Source: Pyropia yezoensis (taxonomy: Eukaryota > Rhodophyta > Bangiophyceae > Bangiales > Bangiaceae). From it: 64,000 nucleotides of DNA. The stretch spans positions 31,641,751-31,705,750 of the forward strand of contig CM020619.1 in assembly GCA_009829735.1 (NCBI GenBank), given 5' to 3'. Positions 20,206-29,823 of the stretch are shown here, piece after piece; the first letter of the stretch is position 1; every line of letters begins with the position of its first letter. The translations under genes were made by a program, and so were the position numbers. The notes beneath the pieces were generated by a model. It was not told the origin of the DNA. It saw only the letters and a program-made list of their open reading frames with translations, and did no database searches.

Positions 20206-23200
20206 GGCAGGCGCTCTCCCCAAGTGTCTTCCCGAATCTCCGACGGCAGGGTACTTCTACCTGTTCTCCCCTTGCGTGCCGGGAGAAAGGACGGCGGTTA
20301 CCTGCTCAACCGGTAGCCGCCTGGACACCCTGTGTGTTCAAGGGGACATTGCTCGTCCTGCGTAAAGAAAACCTCAAGATTAATGCTCGTATGCGTGTGG
20401 GGGATAGCCTCCCCCAAGCTGTTACGCCGGTGGTTGACACGGGAGCCGGACCAAGCGTCATCACTGAGAACCTGTTACCTCCGGGCTGGCGTCGACATGC
20501 CTGGAGAGCGCCTACCCGGACCCATATCGTCGACGCTTCGGGTCAAACCCTACGACCGCTTGGCCGTCTTCCTGTCGCCATCTATGTCAACAATGAACCA
20601 ATGCTTTTTCCCTTTCTGGTAGTCAAGACCCTATCAGTCCCCCTCATCCTAGGCTGGGACTTCCAGAAGCAGCATGTCAAGAGCATCCTACCCGGAGAAG
20701 GGAAGGTCCAGTTCAACCATGGGTTTGTGTCACCGGTATTGGAGCATCTGGACGCCAAGGTTCGTGTAGCCAAGGGCAAGAGGGAACGCATCCCACCCTC
20801 TACCTTGACTCTCTTCAAACCGGTGCTCCTACCCCCTCGCTCGGAGACCAAGGTTCAAGTAACGACCCGGATTGCAGGTCAATGCCTGATCTACGGACGT
20901 AAGGAATTTCTGGCGAAACACCGGTTATACTTGGCCCACGGACATCACAAGAAGGTAGAAAGGCACACCCCGTTCTCGGTGCTAATCGTCAACGTGAGCC
21001 GGAAGCCAATAACCCTCGCCAAGGGCACCCGAGTTGGTACAGCGGAGCCTTACCGGGGGTCCGCCCGTGCTATGAGCAAGGAAGACCTCCTGAACCTGCA
21101 ACAAGAGCTGGCATCCAACTTGACGGCCTTAGACGTACCTCCGAAACAAGAGCAGGCTGGCTGCGCTACTCCGAAGCCCGAACAAGCACAACCCGGGATG
21201 CCAAAAGTCAAACAAGAAAATGTCCCTCCCGACTTGAAGGAGGCACTGGAGAAGCTTCTCCAGGAATATCTGCACCTGTGGTCGGGAGAGCTGGGCAAGA
21301 TGGACGCCACTCTACACCGGATTCAACTCAAGCCGGAAGCTAAGCCAGTGCACATGCAACCATATCGGGCCGGACCTCATCGCCGGGATGAGATTGAGAA
21401 GCAGGTTAACAAGATGCTCAAGATGGATGTTATCGAGCCGTCTGATGGCGAGTGGGCTTTCCCGGTGGTAGTTGTCCCGAAAACCGGCGGTCACTTCCGT
21501 TTCTGCGTTGACTACCGGCGCCTGAACGAGATGACAGTCAAGGACGTATACCCGATACCCCGGATGGATGATTGCCTCGACTTTCTTGGTGATGCCACCC
21601 TCTTCTCGACGCTGGATTGTAATGCCGGTTACTGGCAGATCCCTCTGGCTGACGAGGACAAGGACAAGACCACCTTCACGTGCCACCTGGGACTATTCCG
21701 GTGCAAGCGTCTTCCTTTTGGTCTCACCAATGCTCCGGCAACCTTCCAAAGAGCCATCGACATCATCCTGTCCGGGCTGAGGTGGAGAACATGTTTGGTC
21801 TACCTGGACGACATTATCGTTTTCTCCAAGACCCCAGCGGAACACCTGGAGCACCTTCGGGAGGTCCTGGCCCTCCTGTCCAAGGCTGGAGTTACCCTCA
21901 AGGCCGAGAAGTGCCACCTGTTTGAGACTGAGGTGGAGTATCTGGGGCACGTGCTGAGTCCGGGGGAGCTCCGAGTCAATGAGAAGAACATCAAGGCCCT
22001 CCGGCATGCACGGCAACCCAAAACCCAGACGGAACTCAAGAGCTTCCTGGGTATGTGCAACGTCTATCGCCGGTTCGTACGGGACTATGCTCTGATTGCC
22101 CGGCCACTGACCAAGCTGACCAGCAAGAAGCTTCCCGCACAACTCCCGGTGTTCGACGAGAAGCAGACGGCGGCCTTCGAAGAGCTCAAGAAGCGCCTGA
22201 CCACTACTCCAGTACTGGCGTTACCCAAGCGGGAGGGCCAGTTTGTTCTGGAGACGGATGCCTGTGGCGTCCAGGTGGGGTGCTCACTACTCCAGCAGCA
22301 ACCTGATGGGCACTTTCTCCCGATAGGCTACTACAGTCGCGTCTTGACTCCAGCTGAGAAGAACTATTCCACGACCGAGCGCGAGTGCTTGGCAGTCGTC
22401 TGGGCTTGCTTCCTGTTACGGCCATATCTTGAAGCACAAGAGTTCCTCATCCGGACGGACCACGCCAGCCTAAGGTGGCTGCTATGTATGGACATCAGTC
22501 AAGGAAGGGTAGCCCGGTGGCGCCTACGCCTTTCGGAGTTCAAGTACAAGGTGTGCACCAGAGCACGGAGGGAGCACCACTGCGCCGACACCATGTCCCG
22601 GCTGGAGACTCCTGCAGCCGATACCGGTCCTATCCCGGAGGAAATACCTTGCTTCATCCTCCCGAATGTCGGACGTGGCTGGCACGCTCCCCTGTATGAG
22701 ACACCTGAGGCTCATCAACCGGTGACCATTCACCGGATGCTGGAGGCACAACTGACGGATCCTCAATGCTTGGAGCTTCGCCACCAAATGGACCTGACCG
22801 GAACAGTCGTTTCTCCGAGTCTACAGATGGACTTCTGGTACGGGTGTCACCCTTTGATGGGGCAACTCAAGTCTACGTACCCCGGGGCCTACGAGCTGAC
22901 ATCCTACGCCTGGAGCACTCGTCTCCCCAGGCCGGACATCCTGGTATCAATCGGATGTATGCTTCCATGAGACGACACTATTACTGGGAAACCATGGCCA
23001 GTGACGTCCATAAGTACCTGGAGGCTTGCGTTTCGTGTGCAAGGAACCGGTTGTCCCAGAGGAAGAAGACTTCTAAGCTACGCCTACTCCCTGCGGCGGA
23101 GCCCTTTGCAAGCTTGAGCATGGACATCCTGGGGCCCCTACCTGAAACATCCAGTGGCAACCTATACCTGCTCATCATATGTGACCGGTTCTCCAAGTTC

Positions 23201-24292
23201 ACTCGAGCAATCCCGCTGAGGACCATCACGGCTCTGGATGTTACGTCAGCCTTCTGCGAGTACTGGATAGCTGCCTACGGTCCTCCAGACTCCGTCTTGA
23301 CCGACAACGGTCCCCAGTTTGCATCCCTGTTCTTCCAAGGAGTCTGTGACCTGATGGGCATCAAGAACTTGTACACTACGACGTATCACCCTCAAACGAA
23401 CGGCCAGGTGGAACGATTCAACCGGACCCTAGTAGACATGCTACGGCACTACGTGGAGGAGCACCAAGAAGACTGGGACGAGCTCCTGGCTGTCCTCACT
23501 CTAGCCTACAACTCCCGAGTTCACCGGACAACGGGGGTCGCTCCACTCGACTTTGTCACCCCAAGGCGGCTGACCAACTTCTCCCTGGAAAGAATACCAG
23601 ACGGTCTCCAGCCTGCACTGAAGTCAGGTCCCAAGGCAAAGGATGAGTTCCTGGAACAACTGAAGCTCCTGCTCCCAAGAGTCAAGGAGTCAATCTCGAA
23701 GACCCAGGAGCGCTACAAGCGGGACTATGACAAGGGCGTTCGGGAAAAGAACAAGGAACTGGGTGGTGGCGACTGGGTTTTTGTGGACAACCATAGCAAG
23801 ACCCGGGGGAAGCTGGACTCGAAGACGGATGGACCTTCTGAGATCCTGAATACGGACGGTTGGACGTTTCTTCTAGACGTGGATGGCTCCCCGTACCGCG
23901 TGAGCAGCGACCATGTCACCCGAGCTCCACCGCCAAGCCAACGGGACTTGACCCGGCGCAAGCGGGCCGCAGTACCCTGGCTATCCCAAGAAGAAGGTCG
24001 GGAATATGTCTACGTCAAGTTTGTGGACCATGCCTGGAGAGACGGACGCTTGTACCTGCGAGTACGCTGGTTCGGTTTTAACCCGGCAGATGATACATGG
24101 GAACCCTCAAACCGGCTACCCATCGCGGATGTCTGTGCCTACACGCGACGGAACGGGATAGAGGGCACTCCAGTGGCCAGAGCCGGCAAGATTCTGGAGT
24201 CGGACTCGGAGGAGGACCAAGAGGATGGGGCCAACCAAGACCCTCGGGACGAGCCGAGTTCATCCGCAACGGATGCGGAACAAGAGGATTGA
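20199..24292 (+). CDS. pol: Pol of element A2 (one frameshift before integrase)
   Basis: About 1,364 aa if the single frame break is ignored. Counting from the GTG at 20334: protease DTGAG at 35-39, RT FCVDYRRLN near 390 and YLDD near 490, RNase H (VLETDACG, TERECLAVVW). The linker breaks at 22795-22800, where GACCTGACC replaces GACCTGAACC of A'. After that come the HHCC finger (HSSPQAGHPG, CVSC), the DDE integrase core (SMDILGP, LTDNGPQF, NGQVERFN) and a chromodomain (about 24000-24130: YVKFVDHAW, LRVRWFGF, DDTWEP). The end is acidic and Ser-rich. The upstream frame stops at 22970. A1 has the same missing A, so this is probably a real mutation of the locus. No ATG opens the gene; frameshifting from gag is expected. 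Confidence 0.93.
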
Positions 24293-24437
24293 GAAGAAGG
24301 GAACGGGTATATCAAGGAGAACACGCAATACAAGCATGGAACAATCAAGGAAAACAAGCACCCGCTCGGGCAACCCTTCTCTCCGCCTCTTCCCTCCTCG
24401 CTTCTCCCAAGACCCTCACCCTCCTTGCCTCCAACTA

Positions 24438-26555
24438 CTACTCCCGGCGCGGACGCTGAGCCGCGGGAGTGTCCTCCAGCGCTGCCTCCGCGGCACGACG
24501 GGAACCGGAGGAAGACGGGATGACGTAGTGCGGTGGACGCGGTGCATCCCGGTATGACGCCATCGGAGTAGTACCGGTAGTTGCCGGGGGCTCCCGCTCA
24601 TCCAGATATGCCCGTCGGCGCCCCTGGAAGCCAGTGAAGGTTTCGGACCACTGCTGGGCCAAGCCATGCCGCGTCAAGGTCGCCAGAAGTTCGCCAACCA
24701 CCGGGCTGTTCGACATCTGGCCGCTGTCCGCGCAAGCAAACACCCGGTCAACCACGTTGTTCAAGACGCTGGCGTAAGTGCCCAGCACCAGGGAAGACCC
24801 GACGCCCTCAACCTGCACCGGAAGACGACCCAGCTGGTCTTCAATCATACCGACGTCGTACTGGTCGCATGTCGGACCACCTTGGATCAGGTACCAGTCA
24901 GGCACCCGGAAGCGGGTAAGGCGCAGAGTCGGCGCCGGAATCTCGAACCGCCCCGAGGATGACACCACCGGACGGTCCACAACAGCCCCCGAAACCGGAG
25001 TACCTAACTCCAGCGGAGGCACAGCGCCGCCGGCGTTGGAAGAAGGCGTCCGAGGCGGAGCGGCCGGAGTGGTAGGCGACCGCACGGTCACCCCCAGACT
25101 CGCCGCAGACAGGCGCGGTGCCGGAGGAGCTTGAAGTACCGGCACAGCCGGAACAAGGCGTGAACGCGCCGGCGACGGTTCAGGCGAGGCCACCGGGGCG
25201 ACAGGTGCAACAGGAGGAAGCGGAGCCGCCGCAGACGCCTGACCGACCGCCGCGGCCCATCCCGACTCCTGCACCGGCGGCCCAACTGGCAAAAGATCAA
25301 GGGCAGCCGGGGCAGGAAAGCTACCTAGCTGCGGCCACGCCGGAAGCGGCGTCGCCAGCTGCACCTTGGCCGGAGAATACTGGTAGACCACCTGCGCCCA
25401 ACCGAAGCCATCCCGACGCGGGCGGTTCTGGTCGGCAATCGCGTTCAAGAAGTTCCGGTCATGCACCGGCACTAGACGCCGGAAGTCAATCATCGCCTGG
25501 AAGAGCCCCTTATACTCCTCGTCCTGGCTGCACAGGAAGTCGACGGTCAACTTGTCGACAATCCAGACCATCAGGAGGTCGGGGAGAAACCAAAGCCGGT
25601 TGGACACCAGGACCTCGTGAAGCCAGTGGTTGGCCGCCAAGACTGTCATCTCGGACGTGTACATCATGTACGGGATTGAGTGGAAGAAGCCCTTGATCGA
25701 CGCCTGGGTCAAGGCGTCCAAGAAGTACCAGGTGAAGGGGATGCTAGAAGGAGCAAACCCGACCGGGATCTCGACTTCCTGCTGCTGCGGGATGACCTTG
25801 GGGTAGTACGCCGCCCGGTTAGCCTTGTCCAGCTTCCAGAACTCTTGGTGGTTGCAGCTCACGAGGAAGTCACGCTGACGTCCGCGTCGCTCACCCTGCT
25901 CCCGTGCCGGCGACAACTTGGAGTACTTCCGGGTCAGGAAGGGCGGCTCCAGAGCGACCATACTCGGACGGGGATCGCAGTTCAGGCTCCCCGACCCCTT
26001 GAGCGCCTCGTCCCAGACCTTGAGTGCCCGGTGGACGTACCCTTCCTCCTCCGGCCACCGGAGAACGGACGCGGACACGCGACGCTCGGTCAAAGGTAGA
26101 TCCAGCACCAGCGCGAAGGGGAGATCCTCCAGACGAGCAACCCAAGAGGAACCCGAGAAGCTCTGGGAGCGGTCTTGTGCCAGGCGCATCTGGTCCGCCG
26201 TGTGAAGACGAGCCTTATCCATCTCGGTCAAGACCCCGCGCTGGAGTTCCTTGCGCCAGAGGTCCAAGCAATCCTGCTGGCACTGGGCCGCGCAGGCGTT
26301 GCCGACCACCGTGGAGTAACGCCGGGCCGCCAGGGGGTCCTGCCCAAGAAGCATCTCCGGGAGACCCACCGGGGGGGTCTCGACCGGGTGCAACGCAGAA
26401 GCCGGGGGAACCCGATCCGTCTCCGCCGTAGCAGCCGGCGCCGGCACCGACACCCGAGGAACCGGAGGCAGGAGAAGGGCGCGACTACCCGAGTTCTCCT
26501 CCGCATTGCTCGCCGCCGGAACCACGGGCCCAGCTTGAATCTCGGAACTGGACAT
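24438..26555 (-). CDS. Antisense ORF (aORF) of A2, 705 aa, unknown function
   Basis: Long gene on the strand opposite to gag-pol, between pol and the 3' LTR; its stop is 145 bp from the pol stop and its ATG is 189 bp from the LTR. The N-terminal 60 residues are Pro/Ala-rich. A probably folded region spans about 70-390, with YYPK at 250-253, VEIPVGF at 261-267, HWLHEV at 310-315 and LWFLP at 321-325. A Pro/Ala/Ser-rich linker follows, then a C-terminal block (VLGTYASVLN to RHGLAQQWS) and a basic tail. I see no signal peptide, zinc motif or known catalytic motif, so it is not an obvious envelope. The C family protein shares the central motifs and the D fragment shares the C-terminal block. Transcription from the 3' LTR region is an inference. 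Confidence 0.85.
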   Translation of the reverse strand: MSSSEIQAGPVVPAASNAEENSGSRALLLPPVPRVSVPAPAATAETDRVPPASALHPVETPPVGLPEMLLGQDPLAARRYSTVVGNACAAQCQQDCLDLWRKELQRGVLTEMDKARLHTADQMRLAQDRSQSFSGSSWVARLEDLPFALVLDLPLTERRVSASVLRWPEEEGYVHRALKVWDEALKGSGSLNCDPRPSMVALEPPFLTRKYSKLSPAREQGERRGRQRDFLVSCNHQEFWKLDKANRAAYYPKVIPQQQEVEIPVGFAPSSIPFTWYFLDALTQASIKGFFHSIPYMMYTSEMTVLAANHWLHEVLVSNRLWFLPDLLMVWIVDKLTVDFLCSQDEEYKGLFQAMIDFRRLVPVHDRNFLNAIADQNRPRRDGFGWAQVVYQYSPAKVQLATPLPAWPQLGSFPAPAALDLLPVGPPVQESGWAAAVGQASAAAPLPPVAPVAPVASPEPSPARSRLVPAVPVLQAPPAPRLSAASLGVTVRSPTTPAAPPRTPSSNAGGAVPPLELGTPVSGAVVDRPVVSSSGRFEIPAPTLRLTRFRVPDWYLIQGGPTCDQYDVGMIEDQLGRLPVQVEGVGSSLVLGTYASVLNNVVDRVFACADSGQMSNSPVVGELLATLTRHGLAQQWSETFTGFQGRRRAYLDEREPPATTGTTPMASYRDAPRPPHYVIPSSSGSRRAAEAALEDTPAAQRPRRE

Positions 26556-26731
26556 GACGTCTAGGCTCCGGGGGGGGGAACGAGAGGGCCAAGGTGAAGG
26601 AGAAAGGGGAGGGGGCAGAACCGGAGCAGGTGATCGTGACCAGGGGGAAGACGCTCGACCTCGGCACCGGTGTGGACGTGCTCGAGGCTGTGCACGGTGG
26701 CACCTGGTTCGGCCCGAGGACGTGCCGGACT

Positions 26732-26741
26732 AGGGAGGGAG
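26732..26741 (+). promoter_or_regulatory. Polypurine tract of A2
   Basis: AGGGAGGGAG, three bases before the 3' LTR. It is the likely plus-strand primer and is conserved in A0 (1565-1574). Confidence 0.7.
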
Positions 26742-26744
26742 CTA

Positions 26745-27315
26745 TGTAGCATCCCTGGCCCCGACTTGGCGCCGACCCGGGACTGCAACCAGAGGGCACC
26801 AGGTGCCAGTACACGCCCGCCGTGTGGTGATGGTTGGCGGTCGTGGCCCGTGCCCGGCACTGGGATGCGGTGGACTACGCTATCCACACGCGAGAGAGGG
26901 ATTTCTGATGTGTTTTTGCATACTTGTGAGGGACTTGATTTGAGAGAAATTGAGTGTGAGATTAGTGAGTGGGAATAGAATTAGTAGTGATAGTGGCCCC
27001 CGACCTGACGAGGTTAGACTCGGGTCGGGGCCACTCGGGGTTATGGGGGGGCTACCTGGCCAACGTGCCGAGGCTCCCCCAGATGCACGTTAAGAGGGAC
27101 AGCGAGGCGCCCTTGGCCCGCGCCCTCAGGAAAAAGACAACTGCGCGTTTGCTTTCCTCTTCCCCGTGTGCACTACCGTGCGTATCTGTTTGCTCTGCGA
27201 GCAGGCACGTGAGGCAACAGGCATACCATTCTCGTAGTTCCCCTTTCTGTGTTACCTGTCCCTTTCCCCCGAGGGATATTGACACGTGTCTGAGAGGATC
27301 GAGTTTTATACCACA
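26745..27315 (+). repeat. 3' LTR of A2
   Basis: 571 bp, no difference seen from the 5' LTR. Hairpin at 26993-27034. It is followed by the target duplication GAGGG (27316-27320). Confidence 0.96.
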
Positions 27316-27619
27316 GAGGGGTCGCGTCCGCGTCGTCGTTCTGGAAGCACCGGGCCGTATGGCCGTCGGGCGCTGACTTGCATGCCTGGCCGGACGCCTC
27401 GTTGGCAGGGCACTATAAGTGTCTGGCACGTCGGTGCCGCGGAGCACTTGGCCGTCGGTCGGCACGTCTTTTGACGGGTGCGCCGGCTCGACCGTCGGTC
27501 GTGGCCGGTGGCTGGCCAGTTGGCTCGTTACGCCCCGCCGAGGGGCACTACGCGGCTGCCGTTGGCTGGCGGCTGAGATCGGCCTGTGCGGCTAAGGGGC
27601 CAGTGCGGCCGTGCGGCAG

Positions 27620-27850
27620 GCGTGGCGGCACGGCAAGGGCGGCCACGCGGCGCGAGCGGTCAGGGGCGTCGGCCTGGCGGCAAGGGCGGCCACGCGGCGC
27701 GGTCGACCAAGGGCTTCGGCCGGGCGGCAAGGGCGGCCACGCGGCACGAGCGACCAAGAGCGTCGGGGCGAGGGCGGCCAAGTGCGGCCGTCGAACGGCA
27801 AGGGCGGCCAAGCGGCGCGGTCGGCCAAGGGGCACGATTGGTCAAGGGCG
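27620..27850. repeat. GC-rich tandem repeat, about 47-bp period, in B1
   Basis: The core GGCAAGGGCGGCCACGCGGC starts at 27632, 27679 and 27726 (spacing 47 bp), then two more diverged copies of the core near 27770 and 27797. The array lies between the 3' LTR side of B1 and the ATG of its antisense gene, so it could be the promoter or leader region of that gene (inference). Confidence 0.75.
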
Positions 27851-27895
27851 TCGCGTCTTGCCGGTTGGCGTCAGTTGCTTGTGGCTATTGCCAGT

Positions 27896-29782
27896 ATGGC
27901 AGACGAGGTTGCCCCAGTGGTGGGCGGTGGTGAGGCGGAGGCATCGCTTGATGAATGTGCGGGGGCCGCACGGCCGGTGGTGGGCTGGTATCGGAGCCCA
28001 AGGGCGACCTATATGTTTGACGGTGTCGGGTTCGTGGCGGACCCGCCGTTGATGGAGGCGGCGCGGACCAATCGGTCATTGGCTCTACAGCGTATCCGCG
28101 ACGCGCGGTGGGCGTCGTTGCCCAACTTCCGGGACGCGTCAATCGACGGGCGGTTCTACGAGGGCGAGTCCGTGTCGGACGTCCATGGTCATGCTGACTT
28201 TGGTCGTCAAGGGCCGGAACGGCAGGCGTACGAGGTGTTGTCGTTGTCCAACGAGTTGCTGCGGTACGGGGCGGCTGGTGGTCTTCACCCTTATCATCGG
28301 CGTCTGTACGCTTGGGCGCTTGCCTTTCGTGTCGGGCAAGTTGAGACCTTTGTGGTCGCGGCCAACAACTTCGGCCGTCTTCGCCGGCTGTGGCCTTCGG
28401 CCGTGTTCTTGGCACGTGACTTGGCCGAGCGGCTTGATGTGCCTATCGCGGAGGACCATGGGCTAGAGGAGTATCTGGCCATGTTGGCTGACAAGGTTGC
28501 CCATGGGGTGCGTCCGGCGGGCGTCGAATTTGGTCCTGCGACCTGTTCGCTTCCTAACCCGTTCCGGGATCCGACGACGTCGATTCGTCTTCGTAGGTCG
28601 TGGGACCTGGCGGCCTTTGAGCGTCGCGGCCATTTGGCGCCGGCTTGGGCGTCCAGCCTGGGGCGCGCACGCCCGTTCTTCGACCTGAAGCGTTGGCTTC
28701 CATCACGCCCATCGTGGTGGGTTGAGTACGGACCGTACATGGAGACGCCGGCGGCATTGTCGTACGTCGCCAGTGGGCTTAAGGACGCAGATAACGCGGC
28801 TTGGGGCGTCGTGTACGACGAGTTTTTCTGCTTTGCCTTGGCGGCTTGGGTGCATTGGCTCGTCCATGACGGACTTTTTTGCTGGTTGCCGGACCAAGTG
28901 ACCGAGTGGTTCGACGGGTTGGACGTGTCGCGGCTGGCCGATGGGCCCGGGGGTGAGGAGCGTCTTGCGACGTACCACCGTATGCGTGATGCACACGCCG
29001 TCTTCCCGTGGACAACCATTGTCGCCGACGTCCGCCGACGTGATGAGCGCACCAAGGCGGCTCGCCAGGTGTACGTCAAGTTGGACGCGACGGCCAAGTA
29101 TGGCTTCGTTCTTCGTCAGCCGTGCGGCGCGTTTGATTGGAAGTATGACGCCTCGTGGGAGGGTGGTGACGAGTCGTCCGGACCGGGTCGTGGTCCTGGT
29201 CGTGGTCGTGAGACCGGTCGTCGGGTGCGGGACGCGTCTCGGTCGTTGTCGCCGGTGGCCGGTGCGGGGTCAAGTGACCGTGTTAACCCTAGTGTGGTTG
29301 CCCCTGTGTCCGGTGGGACCGGTGGCACGGAGCCGATCTGGCCGTCGGAGTGGGCCCGTGTGGGTGCTGTTGCCCTGTTGGGTACTGACTGGGTGGGTGC
29401 CTTGGCTGGGCAAGTGGTGCCTCGTGGCGCAACGGCTGGGGCGTTGGCCATTGCTTGGTCTCGTCAGACCGTGGAGATTGATGACGTTCTTCGTCGGGTC
29501 AGTGGGATGACTGAGTCGGAGGCCGTTGAGGCTTTGGTGTTGACGGTCTCCCGTTTGGCGGATCCGTCTCGCATTCGCGATAGCTTCCTCAGTGAGCTGC
29601 GTCGTGCGCCCTCGGTGGAGGCTCGGGCTGCGAGTCCTCGTCGTGTTGACGTTGGTGCCATTCTTGGCGTTCGTCGTCGACAGATGTCGGATGACGAGGA
29701 GGAGGATGCGCCTCGTGCGCCGGCTCGGCGTGTGCGCTCGCGCAGTTCGTCTTTTGACGAGGGCTCGCGACGTCGCCGTTGA
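27896..29782 (+). CDS. Antisense ORF (aORF) of B1, about 628 aa, unknown function
   Basis: Opposite strand to B pol and convergent with it; the stops are 41 bp apart. I chose the ATG at 27896 (MADEVAPVV) because the open frame upstream is the GC-rich repeat. Features: a mostly uninterrupted folded-looking region to about residue 430, with HWLVHDGLFCWLP at 320-332, which resembles the HWLHEV-LWFLP stretch of the A2 antisense protein; then a Gly/Arg/Ser linker; then a C-terminal tail that is first acidic (SDDEEEDAP) and then Arg/Ser-rich. No known catalytic or membrane motif. Position and layout match the A and C antisense genes; sequence similarity is weak and needs a profile comparison. Confidence 0.78.
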   Translation: MADEVAPVVGGGEAEASLDECAGAARPVVGWYRSPRATYMFDGVGFVADPPLMEAARTNRSLALQRIRDARWASLPNFRDASIDGRFYEGESVSDVHGHADFGRQGPERQAYEVLSLSNELLRYGAAGGLHPYHRRLYAWALAFRVGQVETFVVAANNFGRLRRLWPSAVFLARDLAERLDVPIAEDHGLEEYLAMLADKVAHGVRPAGVEFGPATCSLPNPFRDPTTSIRLRRSWDLAAFERRGHLAPAWASSLGRARPFFDLKRWLPSRPSWWVEYGPYMETPAALSYVASGLKDADNAAWGVVYDEFFCFALAAWVHWLVHDGLFCWLPDQVTEWFDGLDVSRLADGPGGEERLATYHRMRDAHAVFPWTTIVADVRRRDERTKAARQVYVKLDATAKYGFVLRQPCGAFDWKYDASWEGGDESSGPGRGPGRGRETGRRVRDASRSLSPVAGAGSSDRVNPSVVAPVSGGTGGTEPIWPSEWARVGAVALLGTDWVGALAGQVVPRGATAGALAIAWSRQTVEIDDVLRRVSGMTESEAVEALVLTVSRLADPSRIRDSFLSELRRAPSVEARAASPRRVDVGAILGVRRRQMSDDEEEDAPRAPARRVRSRSSSFDEGSRRRR

Positions 29783-29823
29783 GGGGGGGGTTGGGAGGTG
29801 AGGGTGTTGCCGTACGGCTTGTG

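Larger units (their letters stand above)
17663..27315 (+). mobile_element. Complete Ty3/gypsy chromovirus A2 (9,653 bp)
   Basis: Order: 5' LTR 17663-18233, primer site 18238, gag 18445-20205, pol 20199-24292, antisense ORF 26555-24438, polypurine tract 26732-26741, 3' LTR 26745-27315. The two LTRs are 571 bp each and I read them as identical, which indicates recent insertion. The 5 bp after the element are GAGGG, matching the base context before the same LTR in contig 2 (8117-8121). The element is inserted in opposite orientation into B1 between its 3' LTR and its antisense gene. Only one frame break in pol (about 22796) stands against full coding ability. Confidence 0.93.

Noticed and set aside
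24438-26555. Antisense gene as a retroviral envelope
   Set aside because: It is on the wrong strand and shows no signal peptide, furin-like site or membrane anchor.
27378-28052. A second plus-strand frame (224 aa) overlapping the start of the B antisense gene
   Set aside because: Its composition comes from the tandem repeat and it ends inside the better supported frame.
27896-29782. B antisense gene as a captured host gene
   Set aside because: I recognise no host family, and the same layout in A, C and D argues for an element gene.
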